From positions 1 to 49,067 of the forward strand of contig JAOUPS010000004.1 in the NCBI GenBank assembly GCA_029879735.1: a stretch of DNA of 49,067 nt, in the 5' to 3' direction. Below the pieces are notes generated by a model. The model saw nothing but the letters and a program-made list of their open reading frames with translations, was not told the origin of the DNA and did no database searches. The first letter of the stretch is position 1, and each line of letters starts with the position of its first letter. Below, in pieces: positions 32,471 to 41,518 of the stretch. The DNA is from Candidatus Bathyarchaeota archaeon. Lineage in GTDB: Archaea > Thermoproteota > Bathyarchaeia > Bathyarchaeales > Bathycorpusculaceae. Made by a program: the position numbers and the translations under genes.

Positions 32471-32612
32471 GCTTCCAGGTCTCCTATCTCCACTTTTCCT
32501 TTGATCCAATCTAGACTGCGGCCTAACTTAACACTTACATGTGTAAATTGAAATAATATATTAAACGGTTTCTGTAAGATTCTAAGTGTTTGACCGTCAA
32601 GGAAGAATGAAT

Positions 32613-33062
32613 ATGGATAAAATTATCTATCATTCAATCAGTCTTAGGTGCAGTTCCCATAAGGCATTTGAGCTCTTCACTGTAAATAAGCATCTTGAGA
32701 AATGGCTAACACAAGTGGCTGATGTTGACCCGAAGGTTGATGGAAAATATGAACTATTTTGGAACCCTGAAGATAGGGAAAATGACAGCACGATTGGTTG
32801 CAAAATATTGGCTATCGCCCCGAGTAGGTTCCTCTGTTTTGAGTGGAAAGGACCAAAACAGTTCAAGCATCTCATGAACGATGTTAGACCTCTCACTAAT
32901 GTTGTGGTATTTTTTATCTCTCATCCAGATGAGACAGAAGTTCACTTGTTGCACACGGGGTGGAGAGACACGGCTGAATGGGAAGAAGCAAGAGAATGGT
33001 TTCACAAGACATGGATGATGGCTCTATCAGAACTTAGGAATTATGCTAGTGATTTAAAGTGA
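32613..33062 (+). CDS. AHSA1 / SRPBCC-family protein
   Basis: About 149 residues with a START/SRPBCC helix-grip fold. Family cues are the opening IIYHSISLRCSSHKAFELFT followed by EKWLTQVADVDPKVDGKYEL, the mid-domain strand ILAIAPSRFLCFEWKGP, the HLLHTGWRDTAEWEEAREWF region, and a long amphipathic C-terminal helix with the terminal W...L...L pattern. AHSA1-like proteins bind small hydrophobic ligands; roles range from Hsp90 co-chaperone-like to stress and lipid handling. ATG 32613 gives the best spacing from AAGGA (9 nt); ATG 32607 is two codons upstream. It diverges from the DUF3795 gene. Confidence 0.8.
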   Translation: MDKIIYHSISLRCSSHKAFELFTVNKHLEKWLTQVADVDPKVDGKYELFWNPEDRENDSTIGCKILAIAPSRFLCFEWKGPKQFKHLMNDVRPLTNVVVFFISHPDETEVHLLHTGWRDTAEWEEAREWFHKTWMMALSELRNYASDLK

Positions 33063-33130
33063 ATCCGTTTCGGTGTCCATTAGTATGATAATTTAATATG
33101 ATTTCATTGAGCCAATAGGTTTGGATTGCA

Positions 33131-33166
33131 ATTTGGCGATTCTGCCTCTAGGTAGGCTATCTGTTT
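33131..33166 (-). repeat. Dispersed short repeat, copy C
   Basis: On the minus strand, AACAGATAGCCTACCTAGAG and the following bases match copies A (8475-8512) and B (9735-9770) with one deleted base, so any shared reading frame is broken here. It lies in the short gap between the AHSA1 and apgM genes. Confidence 0.4.
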
Positions 33167-33208
33167 GTGCATGGTTGTAACTACCTTAAGATTTCGTCGT
33201 GCTAAGCT

Positions 33209-34450
33209 TTAAGCCCCAAACTTTTTGGCCTTACCAATTAAATTCATCAAGATAGGCATTAAATCCATGCCTCTTATCCTGTTTAAGCCGCCCTTAGCAC
33301 ATGCTCGCTCATCAAACTCTTCAACATCATCGCGTCGAACACAAGGGCCAGTTATAGCTATGGGAACGGGGTCTCCTTCATGATTTCGCGTGATGGAAGA
33401 TGTTGTGTGGTCAGCGGTTACAGACAAATGCGTTGCATCTAAGTCTATGTTGCTGAGCACGTAGCCGAGCACGTGGTCTATTTTTTCAATCAACTCAATC
33501 TTCTGTTCAATATTCCCGTCGTGACTGGCGACATCTGTTGCTTTCACGTGTAAGAGCACAAACTCGTTTGTTTTTAGTGCTTGGATCGTTGCTTTGGCTT
33601 TAGCCATGAAATCTGTTTGAGGAGTTCCGGTGGCACCCTTAACATCTATTAGCTTCATTCCAGCGGCTTTACAAACCCCTCTGACATATGGTGTGGCGCC
33701 TATGCACGCAGCGCTTATACCATACACCTGTGAAAGAGGCTTTATGTTCGGAACCGTACCTGCACCTCTACACAAAATCATGTTTGCTGGCGGCACTCCG
33801 CGTTTAGCCCTTTCTTCGTTAACTGGGTGATCTTTCAAAATCTTGTGGAATCCACGCATAAGCTCGTTGACGATTTCGGCTGTTAGCTTAGCCCCAGAAC
33901 TGTCATCTAATGGCTTTACATCCGAAACTTTTTCTCCAACCTCCCCCGGGTCAGAGTCGCTAACAGCAGTTGATAAGCCGCGTTTGCGGATGACGAGGAC
34001 GGCACGATGCTGAATAGTGTTTTCGAAAAAGAACTTAGCGCCTAAAAGTTTTTTCAGCTTAATTTTCTGAAGACTTCCAGCTAATTTAGTTGCATCTTCA
34101 TTCACGATTCTGCCGGCACGCCTATCCAAGACAACAAGGTTTCTGTCTACTGTTGCGAAGTTGCATCTGAAGGCAACGTCGCTAGGTAAAACCTTCACAC
34201 CTGAGCCTATGGCTTCTAGGGCTCCTCTTCCAGAATAAACTTTTGAGGCGTCGTACCCAAGCAGTGCGAGCGTGGCTGTGTCGCTTCCCGGAGGCAGACC
34301 AGGTGATATGGGGTCCATTATGCCGCAGATTCCTGTCTTTGCTATCTGGTTTAGCGAAGGTTTGCGGGCTGCTTCTAAGGGTGTTTTCCAGCCTAATTCT
34401 CTTATTGGCCTATCAGCCATTCCATCTCCTATAACAAGAACGGCTTTCAA
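33209..34450 (-). CDS. apgM: 2,3-bisphosphoglycerate-independent phosphoglycerate mutase, archaeal type
   Basis: 413 residues of the alkaline-phosphatase superfamily. Metal-site motifs: VLVIGDGMADRPIREL at the start (Asp), the phosphoserine nucleophile in LPPGSDTATLALLGYDASKV, HVKATDVASHDGNIEQKI (Asp/His) and SVTADHTTSSITRNHEGDPV (Asp-His-x). This is the archaeal ApgM layout, shorter than bacterial GpmI. It interconverts 3- and 2-phosphoglycerate in glycolysis and gluconeogenesis. The start is TTG 34450 with AAGGCGTG upstream. GTTTTAACTA around 34497-34506 on the minus strand is the probable TATA box, implying a leader of about 20-25 nt. Confidence 0.93.
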   Translation of the reverse strand: MKAVLVIGDGMADRPIRELGWKTPLEAARKPSLNQIAKTGICGIMDPISPGLPPGSDTATLALLGYDASKVYSGRGALEAIGSGVKVLPSDVAFRCNFATVDRNLVVLDRRAGRIVNEDATKLAGSLQKIKLKKLLGAKFFFENTIQHRAVLVIRKRGLSTAVSDSDPGEVGEKVSDVKPLDDSSGAKLTAEIVNELMRGFHKILKDHPVNEERAKRGVPPANMILCRGAGTVPNIKPLSQVYGISAACIGATPYVRGVCKAAGMKLIDVKGATGTPQTDFMAKAKATIQALKTNEFVLLHVKATDVASHDGNIEQKIELIEKIDHVLGYVLSNIDLDATHLSVTADHTTSSITRNHEGDPVPIAITGPCVRRDDVEEFDERACAKGGLNRIRGMDLMPILMNLIGKAKKFGA

Positions 34451-34686
34451 TGTAATTCACGCCTTTTCCTTGGATATTCAAGTTTGGTTGAGTATAGTTA
34501 AAACACTTGCTGTCCATATGGACCCAGACTACACGAGGAAGGATGTTGTTAACTTATTGTTTATGACGGCTATATGAAATTCCGAACCTCGCCTTTGCAA
34601 CAATAAAACTTTGAAAACGGGAAACAATATCAAAACAAGAAAACTACAAAAACTAGGTACCCAAGATTGATTTCGGAGGATAAAAA

Positions 34687-35211
34687 ATGATAGAAAGAGA
34701 CTGGGAAGACAAAGCTTGGTACATGATTTACAGTCAAAGAAAGATTAAAGAAGCTGTAAGGTACCTTAACCAAATTATTAAACAACATCCTCAGAATGAT
34801 CAAGCCTACGCAATCAAGGCTAATGCACTCAATCAGTTGGCTAATGACAGCAAAAATTGGGGTTACACTATCAAAGCATTGAAATGTGCTGAGAAAGCAC
34901 TTCAAATCAATCCCTACAATGAAACGGCTCTTTTCAATAAGGCATGGTCGCTGGTTGATTTAGGTGAGCCAAGAGAGGCATTGAGGTATGCGGACAAAGC
35001 ACTTGAGATCAACCCAAATAATGCATATGCTTGGTATAACAAGGCTTGGGCTTATCACATGCTTAACCGGATTGAAGAAGCACTAGCGTGTTGCGACAAA
35101 ATGACAGAAATCAATCCTGAATTTACTGAGTGGACAGAAAAAATGAAGAACCGCATCAAAAACAGGGAATTTCCTGAGCATTTAGCGAAATTTAGGAAAC
35201 AACAGGAATAG
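34687..35211 (+). CDS. Tetratricopeptide-repeat protein
   Basis: 174 residues with about three and a half TPR units. Clear units are KEAVRYLNQIIKQHPQNDQA, GYTIKALKCAEKALQINPYN, PREALRYADKALEINPNNAY and RIEEALACCDKMTEINPEF, each with the W/A/Y/A/P-type TPR positions. The protein is probably a soluble scaffold for protein-protein contacts. A strong GGAGG site (34675-34679) lies 7 nt before the ATG. Upstream is an A-rich 230-bp gap with no other gene. Partners cannot be inferred; proS downstream has its own promoter-like TATA. Confidence 0.85.
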   Translation: MIERDWEDKAWYMIYSQRKIKEAVRYLNQIIKQHPQNDQAYAIKANALNQLANDSKNWGYTIKALKCAEKALQINPYNETALFNKAWSLVDLGEPREALRYADKALEINPNNAYAWYNKAWAYHMLNRIEEALACCDKMTEINPEFTEWTEKMKNRIKNREFPEHLAKFRKQQE

Positions 35212-35452
35212 AGATGGATTTCCCCAAATTGCCTTTAGCAACCTCTTTTACCTGCAAGATGTCAGGCCAACAGCTAACAGAACTTTTAGAAAGAAACTTT
35301 TAAATAATCTCCTTCATACTGTGCTTACGAGTGGTTGAAATGGGCGATCGTGTTCCACAACGCTGAATTTTTCCTACACTTATTTGACATTAGGATTGAT
35401 TTTACACTAGAATTATATGCTTCTAAGAATGAAAAACAAGGGAGAGATGAAA

Positions 35453-36895
35453 ATGTCAGAGATGGGCATCACCGTTAAAAAGTCAGAAAACTTCTCAGAA
35501 TGGTACACCCAAGTAGTTCTAAAGTCTGGACTAGCTGATTATGCGCCGATCAAGGGCTGCATGATCTTCAGAGAACACTCATACGCCATATGGGAGAAAA
35601 TCCAAGAAATCTTCAACAAAAAAATAAAGGAGAAGGGACACAAGAATGTGTACTTTCCAATGTTTATACCTGAGAGTTTCTTGAAGAAAGAAGCCGAACA
35701 TTTTGAAGGGTTTGTTCCGGAAGTTGCATGGGTCACTACTGGCGGAAACAGTAAGCTAGAGGAAAGGCTTGCTGTTAGGCCTACGTCTGAAACAATCATG
35801 TACGTGACGTATGCGAAGTGGATTAGAAGCTGGAGAGATTTGCCCATAAAACTTAATCAATGGTGCAACATCGTAAGGTGGGAAACGAGTGCAACAAGGC
35901 TATTCTTGAGAACAAGGGAATTCCTTTGGCAAGAAGGCCACACGGCCCATGCAACAGAGGAAGAGGCAGACACTGAAGTCATGGAAATCCTGAACATATA
36001 CAGGGACTTGATGGAGAATTACTTGGCAATTCCAGTGCTTGCTGGAAAGAAAACTGAAAAAGAGAAGTTCGCCGGGGCATTGTACACAACAGCATTAGAG
36101 GCTTTGATGCCGGATGGAAAAGTATTGCAGATGGGAACTTCGCACAATCTTGGACAGAACTTCGCTAAAGTCTTCGACATCAAATTCATCGGAGAAGACG
36201 AAGAGGAACATTATGTTTGGCAAACATCATGGGGTATAAGCACACGGATGATAGGTGGTTTGGTTATGGTTCACGGCGACGACAAAGGACTGGTTTTGCC
36301 TCCGAAAATCACTCCAGTGCAAGCCGTGATAATTCCAATACCCTACAAGAATGTCGACACGGAATCAATAATGAGAAAAGCCAATGAAATCTTTGAAAAA
36401 CTGCAAAAGAATGGAATATCGGTTGTTCTCGACGACAGAGCCGAGTACACTCCAGGCTGGAAATTCAACGAATGGGAACTAAAAGGCGTGCCCATAAGAA
36501 TAGAAATCGGCCCTAGGGATGTAAAGGAGAAACAGGTAACCTTAGCCAGACGAGACACTAGCGAAAGACTAGTCGTAAAAGAAGAGAAAACAGTGGATAC
36601 CGTAACAAAACTGCTCGAAGAAATCCAGAACACCCTCTTCAACAAAGCCAAAAAATTCTTGGAAGACCACACAACCACAGTGAAGACCTTCGACGAATTC
36701 AAGGAAGCCCTGAAAAAGAAAGGTGGATTCATCAGAGCATGCTGGTGTTCCAGCCCAACATGCGAAGAAAAAATAAAGGAAGAAACCGGAGCAACCATTA
36801 GACTATTACCCTTTGAAAAAGAGAAACTGTTTTCAAATTGTGTGTGTTGCGGCGGAGAAGGAAAAGAGGTAGTTTACTTCGGAAGAGCATATTAA
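35453..36895 (+). CDS. proS: Prolyl-tRNA synthetase, archaeal/eukaryotic type
   Basis: 480 residues of a class II synthetase. Start ATG 35453 follows AGGGAGA by 7 nt; earlier in-frame ATGs lack a ribosome site. Motifs: YAPIKGCMIFREHSYAIWEK (motif 1 area), VRWETSATRLFLRTREFLWQ and EGHTAH (motif 2), and SWGISTRMIGGLVMVHGDDK (motif 3). An anticodon-binding domain follows, then the C-terminal zinc-binding domain with CWCSSPTCEEKIKEETGA and NCVCCG, diagnostic for the archaeal-type (class III-like) ProRS. It charges tRNA-Pro. GAATTATATGC about 40 bp upstream is the TATA candidate; another T/A-rich block is near 35298. Confidence 0.95.
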   Translation: MSEMGITVKKSENFSEWYTQVVLKSGLADYAPIKGCMIFREHSYAIWEKIQEIFNKKIKEKGHKNVYFPMFIPESFLKKEAEHFEGFVPEVAWVTTGGNSKLEERLAVRPTSETIMYVTYAKWIRSWRDLPIKLNQWCNIVRWETSATRLFLRTREFLWQEGHTAHATEEEADTEVMEILNIYRDLMENYLAIPVLAGKKTEKEKFAGALYTTALEALMPDGKVLQMGTSHNLGQNFAKVFDIKFIGEDEEEHYVWQTSWGISTRMIGGLVMVHGDDKGLVLPPKITPVQAVIIPIPYKNVDTESIMRKANEIFEKLQKNGISVVLDDRAEYTPGWKFNEWELKGVPIRIEIGPRDVKEKQVTLARRDTSERLVVKEEKTVDTVTKLLEEIQNTLFNKAKKFLEDHTTTVKTFDEFKEALKKKGGFIRACWCSSPTCEEKIKEETGATIRLLPFEKEKLFSNCVCCGGEGKEVVYFGRAY

Positions 36896-36925
36896 GCTAA
36901 TAGGCTAGCGCGCGCGATTCTAGCG

Positions 36926-39046
36926 TTATTGAAACTTCTCTATCAGTTTCACAACGTCGGGAGTGTCTATTCCAAGCTCCCTGACCTTTTCTAAGGTTGG
37001 AACGCCGTTGTGGTTCCATCCTCTCCTCTTGTAGACCGCATCCTTGAGCCTCTCGTACTCTGCTTCCCGATGCTTTCTTAAGACTGTCAACTTCTCCTTC
37101 GTCGACTTGCCGTCCGGATTGAAACATACCTTCTCTTTAAGCTGCTTATCGTAATGTTCTGCGTGGCTCTCATACTCATCTTCAGTCACCGGTCCAACGG
37201 CTCTGTAGGGTATGTCGTCGTGTTCGCGTGTGCCAAAACCCATCCTTAGGTTGAAGATGCGTTGAAAGTTGTACGCCTTCTCACTCATCGAGATAATGTC
37301 GTCTGTCGTAACTTTCAGACCCGTCACCGCATGGAAGTATCTGGCGTAATTCTCCACGTGAGCCATCACCTTGGCAGGTTCTCGGGTGTACTTGTTGTCC
37401 TCGGGCACGATGTCGTTCCAAGGAAGCTTACACAACCCGTTCAAGCCGAACCAAGTGCGGAACATCGGGAACCAGTGTAGAGCCTCCGCTTTCTGCTCGA
37501 AGGTAGGCATCAGGTTGTGCACCATGTCCAAGAAAATCAGCCAAGCCTCGTCATGTTGCGGACCCTTCAACGCAAGTCCATAACCGCCCTGCTGCGCCAG
37601 AGACTCCTTTGTGACGTACTCAGAAAACTCCAATCCCTTCGCCTCCATCCCTATATCCCGCATTATTTTCGGATCCGCACCATACTTTTCCGCAAAAAGC
37701 TTCTTCATCCTACGTATTCCTTGACCGACGACGACTCCGAAGCCTTCACCCCTCGCCATCTGATGAAGAAGTTCCATGGCTGCCTCCTTGCTCCCAAAAT
37801 TCAGTTCAAGACCACCCGTGACGTTCTTGTCGATCAACCCCATCTCGCAACACTCCATCACAAAGGCTGTAGCTGTCCCCAACGAAATTGTGTCTATGCC
37901 ATAGGTGTCGCAGTAGAAGTTCATCTCGATCACGTGGTCAGCGTCGAAGATTCCGCAGTTGCTACCAAGGCCCGCTATGGTCTCGTATTCTGGTCCGTTC
38001 ACGAACACCCGTTGACCCTTATACGGGCCCGTTTTAAGTTCAAAATCCTTGACACCATGGGAGCATGCAACCGCGCATCCTACCCAGCACCCGTCGAAGC
38101 CCGAATCAAACTTCTTTCTATAGACCTCTTCGCCGAGCTTTAGAGCCTCGCGATGGCTTCCGAACTTGAAGTTTTTCGTGGGAAGTAGGTCGAACTCGTT
38201 CATGATGTCGATCAGGTGTGTTGTCCCTACGACCGCCATCTCGTGTTGTTTCGGGTCGAGGGTTCTGATTTCCTTGCTGTACGCAGTGCCTACCTGTCTT
38301 AGGAGATCGAAGTCTGCGGGATTGTTCGCTTTCGCGGTTAAGTTGGAGAATTTGACCACTATTGCCTTTACCTTCTTGTTCCGGAGAACCGTGCCCGTGC
38401 CGCCCCTTCCCGCCTGCTTGTATCTCACAATCTTGCGCGGGGAGTCATACCATGAGAAGTTGAGGCAGCCAAACCTCGTGTGCTCTGCTCCTAGACCGGC
38501 AGAGACCACTGAAACGCTACGTTTGTACTCTCCACCGTACTTTTCTGTTAGGATTTCGGCGAGTAGATATGTCTCGGAAGGAAGCTCTTCAGCGTCTTCG
38601 ATCACTACTTTTCCTTCGTCTCCGTCGATGAAGATTATCACTTCGGACTTTGCTTTTCCCTGTATCTCGAGTGCGTCCCATCCAGCGAATTTCAGGTACG
38701 GTCCGAAGTATCCGCCGACGTTGGAGTCCATCACCGAGTCTGTTAGGGGCGAGATTGTGACGACAATGCTCTTTCCGCTTCCAGGGTATATGGGGGTGCC
38801 GCCGAGGGGCCCACAGGCGATACATATCTCATTTTCCGGATCGTCCCATTTGACGATGCGATCTTTGGGCATGGCGTTCCATAGGAGCCAGAGGTTGAAG
38901 CCGCGGCCACCTATGAATGCGTCTTTCATGCGTTGAGTGATGGGTTTGCTCTTGATTTGATTGCTTGTAAGATTTATGTAGAGGGTTCTATTATTGTATC
39001 CTCTCTCAACCTTTCCGAGTGGATATCTGAATTCTGTAATCTTCAA
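36926..39046 (-). CDS. Aldehyde:ferredoxin oxidoreductase-family tungsten enzyme (second AOR)
   Basis: 706 residues, longer than the AOR at 19222 and clearly from a different branch. Family features: YINLTSNQIKSKPITQRMKD, FIGGRGFNLWLLWNAMPKDR and GPLGGTPIYPGSGKSIVVTI at the N-terminus (pyranopterin domain). The 4Fe-4S ligands appear as Cys320-x3-Cys324-x3-Cys328 in GCWVGCAVACSHG instead of CxxCxxxC, with the late Cys539 in LNGLCKLPW. No frame break. Start TTG 39046 with AAAGGTGA seven bases upstream. It lies 102 bp downstream of the GRE gene on the same strand, behind its own TATA-like element, and its 3' end converges on proS. It should oxidise an aldehyde to an acid with ferredoxin as acceptor; glutamate semialdehyde is one guess from context. 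Confidence 0.9.
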   Translation of the reverse strand: MKITEFRYPLGKVERGYNNRTLYINLTSNQIKSKPITQRMKDAFIGGRGFNLWLLWNAMPKDRIVKWDDPENEICIACGPLGGTPIYPGSGKSIVVTISPLTDSVMDSNVGGYFGPYLKFAGWDALEIQGKAKSEVIIFIDGDEGKVVIEDAEELPSETYLLAEILTEKYGGEYKRSVSVVSAGLGAEHTRFGCLNFSWYDSPRKIVRYKQAGRGGTGTVLRNKKVKAIVVKFSNLTAKANNPADFDLLRQVGTAYSKEIRTLDPKQHEMAVVGTTHLIDIMNEFDLLPTKNFKFGSHREALKLGEEVYRKKFDSGFDGCWVGCAVACSHGVKDFELKTGPYKGQRVFVNGPEYETIAGLGSNCGIFDADHVIEMNFYCDTYGIDTISLGTATAFVMECCEMGLIDKNVTGGLELNFGSKEAAMELLHQMARGEGFGVVVGQGIRRMKKLFAEKYGADPKIMRDIGMEAKGLEFSEYVTKESLAQQGGYGLALKGPQHDEAWLIFLDMVHNLMPTFEQKAEALHWFPMFRTWFGLNGLCKLPWNDIVPEDNKYTREPAKVMAHVENYARYFHAVTGLKVTTDDIISMSEKAYNFQRIFNLRMGFGTREHDDIPYRAVGPVTEDEYESHAEHYDKQLKEKVCFNPDGKSTKEKLTVLRKHREAEYERLKDAVYKRRGWNHNGVPTLEKVRELGIDTPDVVKLIEKFQ

Positions 39047-39083
39047 ATCTGTTCACCTTTTGGAAACATTAGCTAACTTGTTT

Positions 39084-39098
39084 AACGTTATAAACGTT
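39084..39098 (-). promoter_or_regulatory. Promoter with symmetric AACGTT element upstream of the second AOR
   Basis: AACGTTATAAACGTT contains two copies of the self-complementary AACGTT around a TATA core (minus strand CGTTTATAACG), about 40 nt before the TTG at 39046. A regulator dimer binding this site would cover the TATA box, so it may be an operator. Symmetry is seen; regulation is inferred. Confidence 0.4.
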
Positions 39099-39147
39099 CT
39101 CTTGCCCACGCCCGTCGATTTCGTGCCAAATTGGAAGAGAGCATAAG

Positions 39148-41514
39148 TCAAAAGTTCCGATGCTCTGTCCTTGCTATGATTTCATCTTGCAGTTCTTTGT
39201 CTAAATCAACAAAATAATCGCTATAGCCTGCCACTCGAATGATTAAGTCTCTGTATTTCTCTGGGTTTTTTTGCGCCTCTCTAAGCGTTTCCGCATCTAC
39301 CACGTTAAATTGGATATGGTGCCCGCCCAGCCTAAAGTATGTTCGTACCAAATGGGCCAATTTGTCTATCCCTTCTTCATCTGCTAAGAGCTGAGGCATA
39401 AGTTTCTGGTTCAGTAGAGTTCCACCGGTTTTTGTGTGGTCTATCTTGGCAGCCGATTTGATGACGGCTGTGGGGCCATTTTTGTCTGCCCCTTGGCTTG
39501 GCGAAATGCCATCTGAAAGAGGTTCTCCAGCTTTTCTCCCATCTGGTGTTGCACCCGTAACCCGTCCGAAATAAATGTGAACAGTCGTAGGCAATAAGTT
39601 AACTCGATACTCGCCACCTTTCGTATTAGGCCGCCCGTCCACCACATCAAAGTACTCCTCAAAGATTGACCAGGCGATGCTGTCTGCGTAGTCATCATCG
39701 TTACCATACTTCGGAGTCTCGTTCAACAGCATCCTTTGGATTTTTTGAGACCCGTCAAAGTTGTTTTTGAGCATGTCAAGCAGTTCTTTCATAGTCAACT
39801 TCTTTGTGTCAAACACGTGATGTTTCACCGCGGAAAGCGAGTCGGTCAAAGTACCAATCCCAACGCCTTGAATGTACGTCGAATTATATCGTGGCCCTCC
39901 GTCATGGTAGTCTTTTGCTTTCGCTATGCAATCATCAAACAGCAGTGACATAAAGGGGGCAGGCATATAGTTAGCATAGAGTCTTTCAATGATATTATTG
40001 CCTTTGACCTTAAGGTCGACAAAATATCGAAGTTGTTTTTTGTAAGCTGTCATCAGCTCGTCAAAGGAGGTAAAGCTGGAGGGATCTCCTGTTTGCAGAC
40101 CGATTTGCTTTGCATTCTGCGAGTCAATCCCATTGTTAAGGGTAAGCTCAAAAATCTTTGGCCAATTGCAATACCCTGTTAGAGTGCAGCTTTCCTTTCC
40201 GAAGGCACTGATCGTAACACAGCCACTTGGGCCCCCAGCTCTTGCATCTTTCATTGATTTTCCGGCACGGAGGAATTCTTGGATGATGACATCGGTATTG
40301 AAGATCGAAGGTTGCCCGAAACCTGTTTTAACAACTTCAAGAGCTCTTTTGAGAAATCGGTGTGGGTTTTTGCTGCTGAGTTGAATACATACACTCGGCT
40401 GGATTAACCGCATCTCTTCCAATACATCTAGTATAAGGTAGGAGAGCTCGTTAACACCGTCTGACCCGTCTTCCTTCAAGCCGCCAACATTGATCAAGGC
40501 GAAATCCTGATAGGTGCCGCTCTGTTCTTGCGTGATGTCTACTTTTGGAGGAGCTGGTTGATTGTTAAATTTGATCCAAAAGCATTCTAACAGCTCTTTT
40601 GCGAACTCTTTTGTCATTTTTCCTTCTGTCAAGTCTTTTTTATAAAAAGGGTACAAGTGCTGATCAAGTCGACCTGGGCTGAAGGAGTCCCAGACATTAA
40701 GTTCGGTTATGACGCCTATATGGATAAACCAGTACATCTGTAAGGCTTCCCAGAAATCCCTCGGCGGATGGGCTGGGACATGAGAGCAAACATCAGTGAT
40801 TTTCCGAAGTTCCTTTTTTCGACGCGGGTTCTTCTCCACTTCTCCAAGCTCTCTTGCCTTTTCAGCGTGTCGCTCCGCAAAAATAATCAATGCATCCGCC
40901 GCTATTTGCATCGCCTTGAGTTCCTGCTCTTTGCTGTAGGCATCAGGATCGCCGAAATAATCTAAATTATTCAATTTGTTCTTGATTTCTTCCTTAAAAC
41001 CAAGCAGGCCTTTATGATAGATCGTGTCATCCAAAACAGCATGCCCAGGCGCTCTCTGCTCCATAAATTCTGTAAACACACCGGAATTAAACGCGTTCGT
41101 CCACTCCTCAGACATAGCCGAGAAAACTCGCTCACGCATATTCTTGCCCTTCCACAAAGGGATAATTTTTTCGCGATAGATTTTTTTAGTATCTTCGCTT
41201 ACAAGAAAAGGCGTTGTTTTTCTTGAATTCAACATTTCTAGATCTTCAAGTGTATGACAACACAATTCCGGATAGGTCGGAGTGGCTTTTGGCGCAGTCC
41301 CTCGCTCCCCCACAATTAATTCTCCTTCGTTGATAGATATTGTCTTGTTTTCCAACAAATATCCAAAGGCGGAGGCACGACCTACAGGACTAGAAACCAT
41401 ATAAGAAGCGTCGCTTTGATAAAATTGAGTAAGCAGTTCAGCTCTTTCAGTTGAGATATAGGGTTTTGAGTTAACACTTTGCTCTCTCAAGCGTCTAACT
41501 CTTTCTGACATCAT
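39148..41514 (-). CDS. Glycyl radical enzyme of the hydroxyproline dehydratase (HypD)-like clade
   Basis: 788 residues from ATG 41514 (AGGTGG ten bases upstream; GTG 41526 is an alternative). The radical-carrying glycine is Gly763 in RVAGYSDYFVDL near the C-terminus, and the thiyl Cys is Cys432 in GPSGCVTISAFGKE. From memory, the active-site residues of C. difficile HypD (His160, Asp278, Ser334, Phe340, Cys434, Tyr450, Gly765) all match here at a constant offset of two (His158, Asp276, Ser332, Phe338, Cys432, Tyr448, Gly763). The conserved Glu two after the Cys (Cys-x-Glu), however, is Thr434. HypD dehydrates trans-4-hydroxy-L-proline to pyrroline-5-carboxylate without oxygen. The activase gene is directly upstream and proC is divergent. 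A different substrate is possible given the Glu-to-Thr change. Confidence 0.9.
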   Translation of the reverse strand: MMSERVRRLREQSVNSKPYISTERAELLTQFYQSDASYMVSSPVGRASAFGYLLENKTISINEGELIVGERGTAPKATPTYPELCCHTLEDLEMLNSRKTTPFLVSEDTKKIYREKIIPLWKGKNMRERVFSAMSEEWTNAFNSGVFTEFMEQRAPGHAVLDDTIYHKGLLGFKEEIKNKLNNLDYFGDPDAYSKEQELKAMQIAADALIIFAERHAEKARELGEVEKNPRRKKELRKITDVCSHVPAHPPRDFWEALQMYWFIHIGVITELNVWDSFSPGRLDQHLYPFYKKDLTEGKMTKEFAKELLECFWIKFNNQPAPPKVDITQEQSGTYQDFALINVGGLKEDGSDGVNELSYLILDVLEEMRLIQPSVCIQLSSKNPHRFLKRALEVVKTGFGQPSIFNTDVIIQEFLRAGKSMKDARAGGPSGCVTISAFGKESCTLTGYCNWPKIFELTLNNGIDSQNAKQIGLQTGDPSSFTSFDELMTAYKKQLRYFVDLKVKGNNIIERLYANYMPAPFMSLLFDDCIAKAKDYHDGGPRYNSTYIQGVGIGTLTDSLSAVKHHVFDTKKLTMKELLDMLKNNFDGSQKIQRMLLNETPKYGNDDDYADSIAWSIFEEYFDVVDGRPNTKGGEYRVNLLPTTVHIYFGRVTGATPDGRKAGEPLSDGISPSQGADKNGPTAVIKSAAKIDHTKTGGTLLNQKLMPQLLADEEGIDKLAHLVRTYFRLGGHHIQFNVVDAETLREAQKNPEKYRDLIIRVAGYSDYFVDLDKELQDEIIARTEHRNF

Positions 41515-41518
41515 ATTA

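Noticed and set aside
38166-38936. A 256-codon plus-strand frame antisense to the second AOR
   Set aside because: Its product is low in family-like features and the opposite strand has strong AOR motifs throughout; long antisense frames are expected in such genes.
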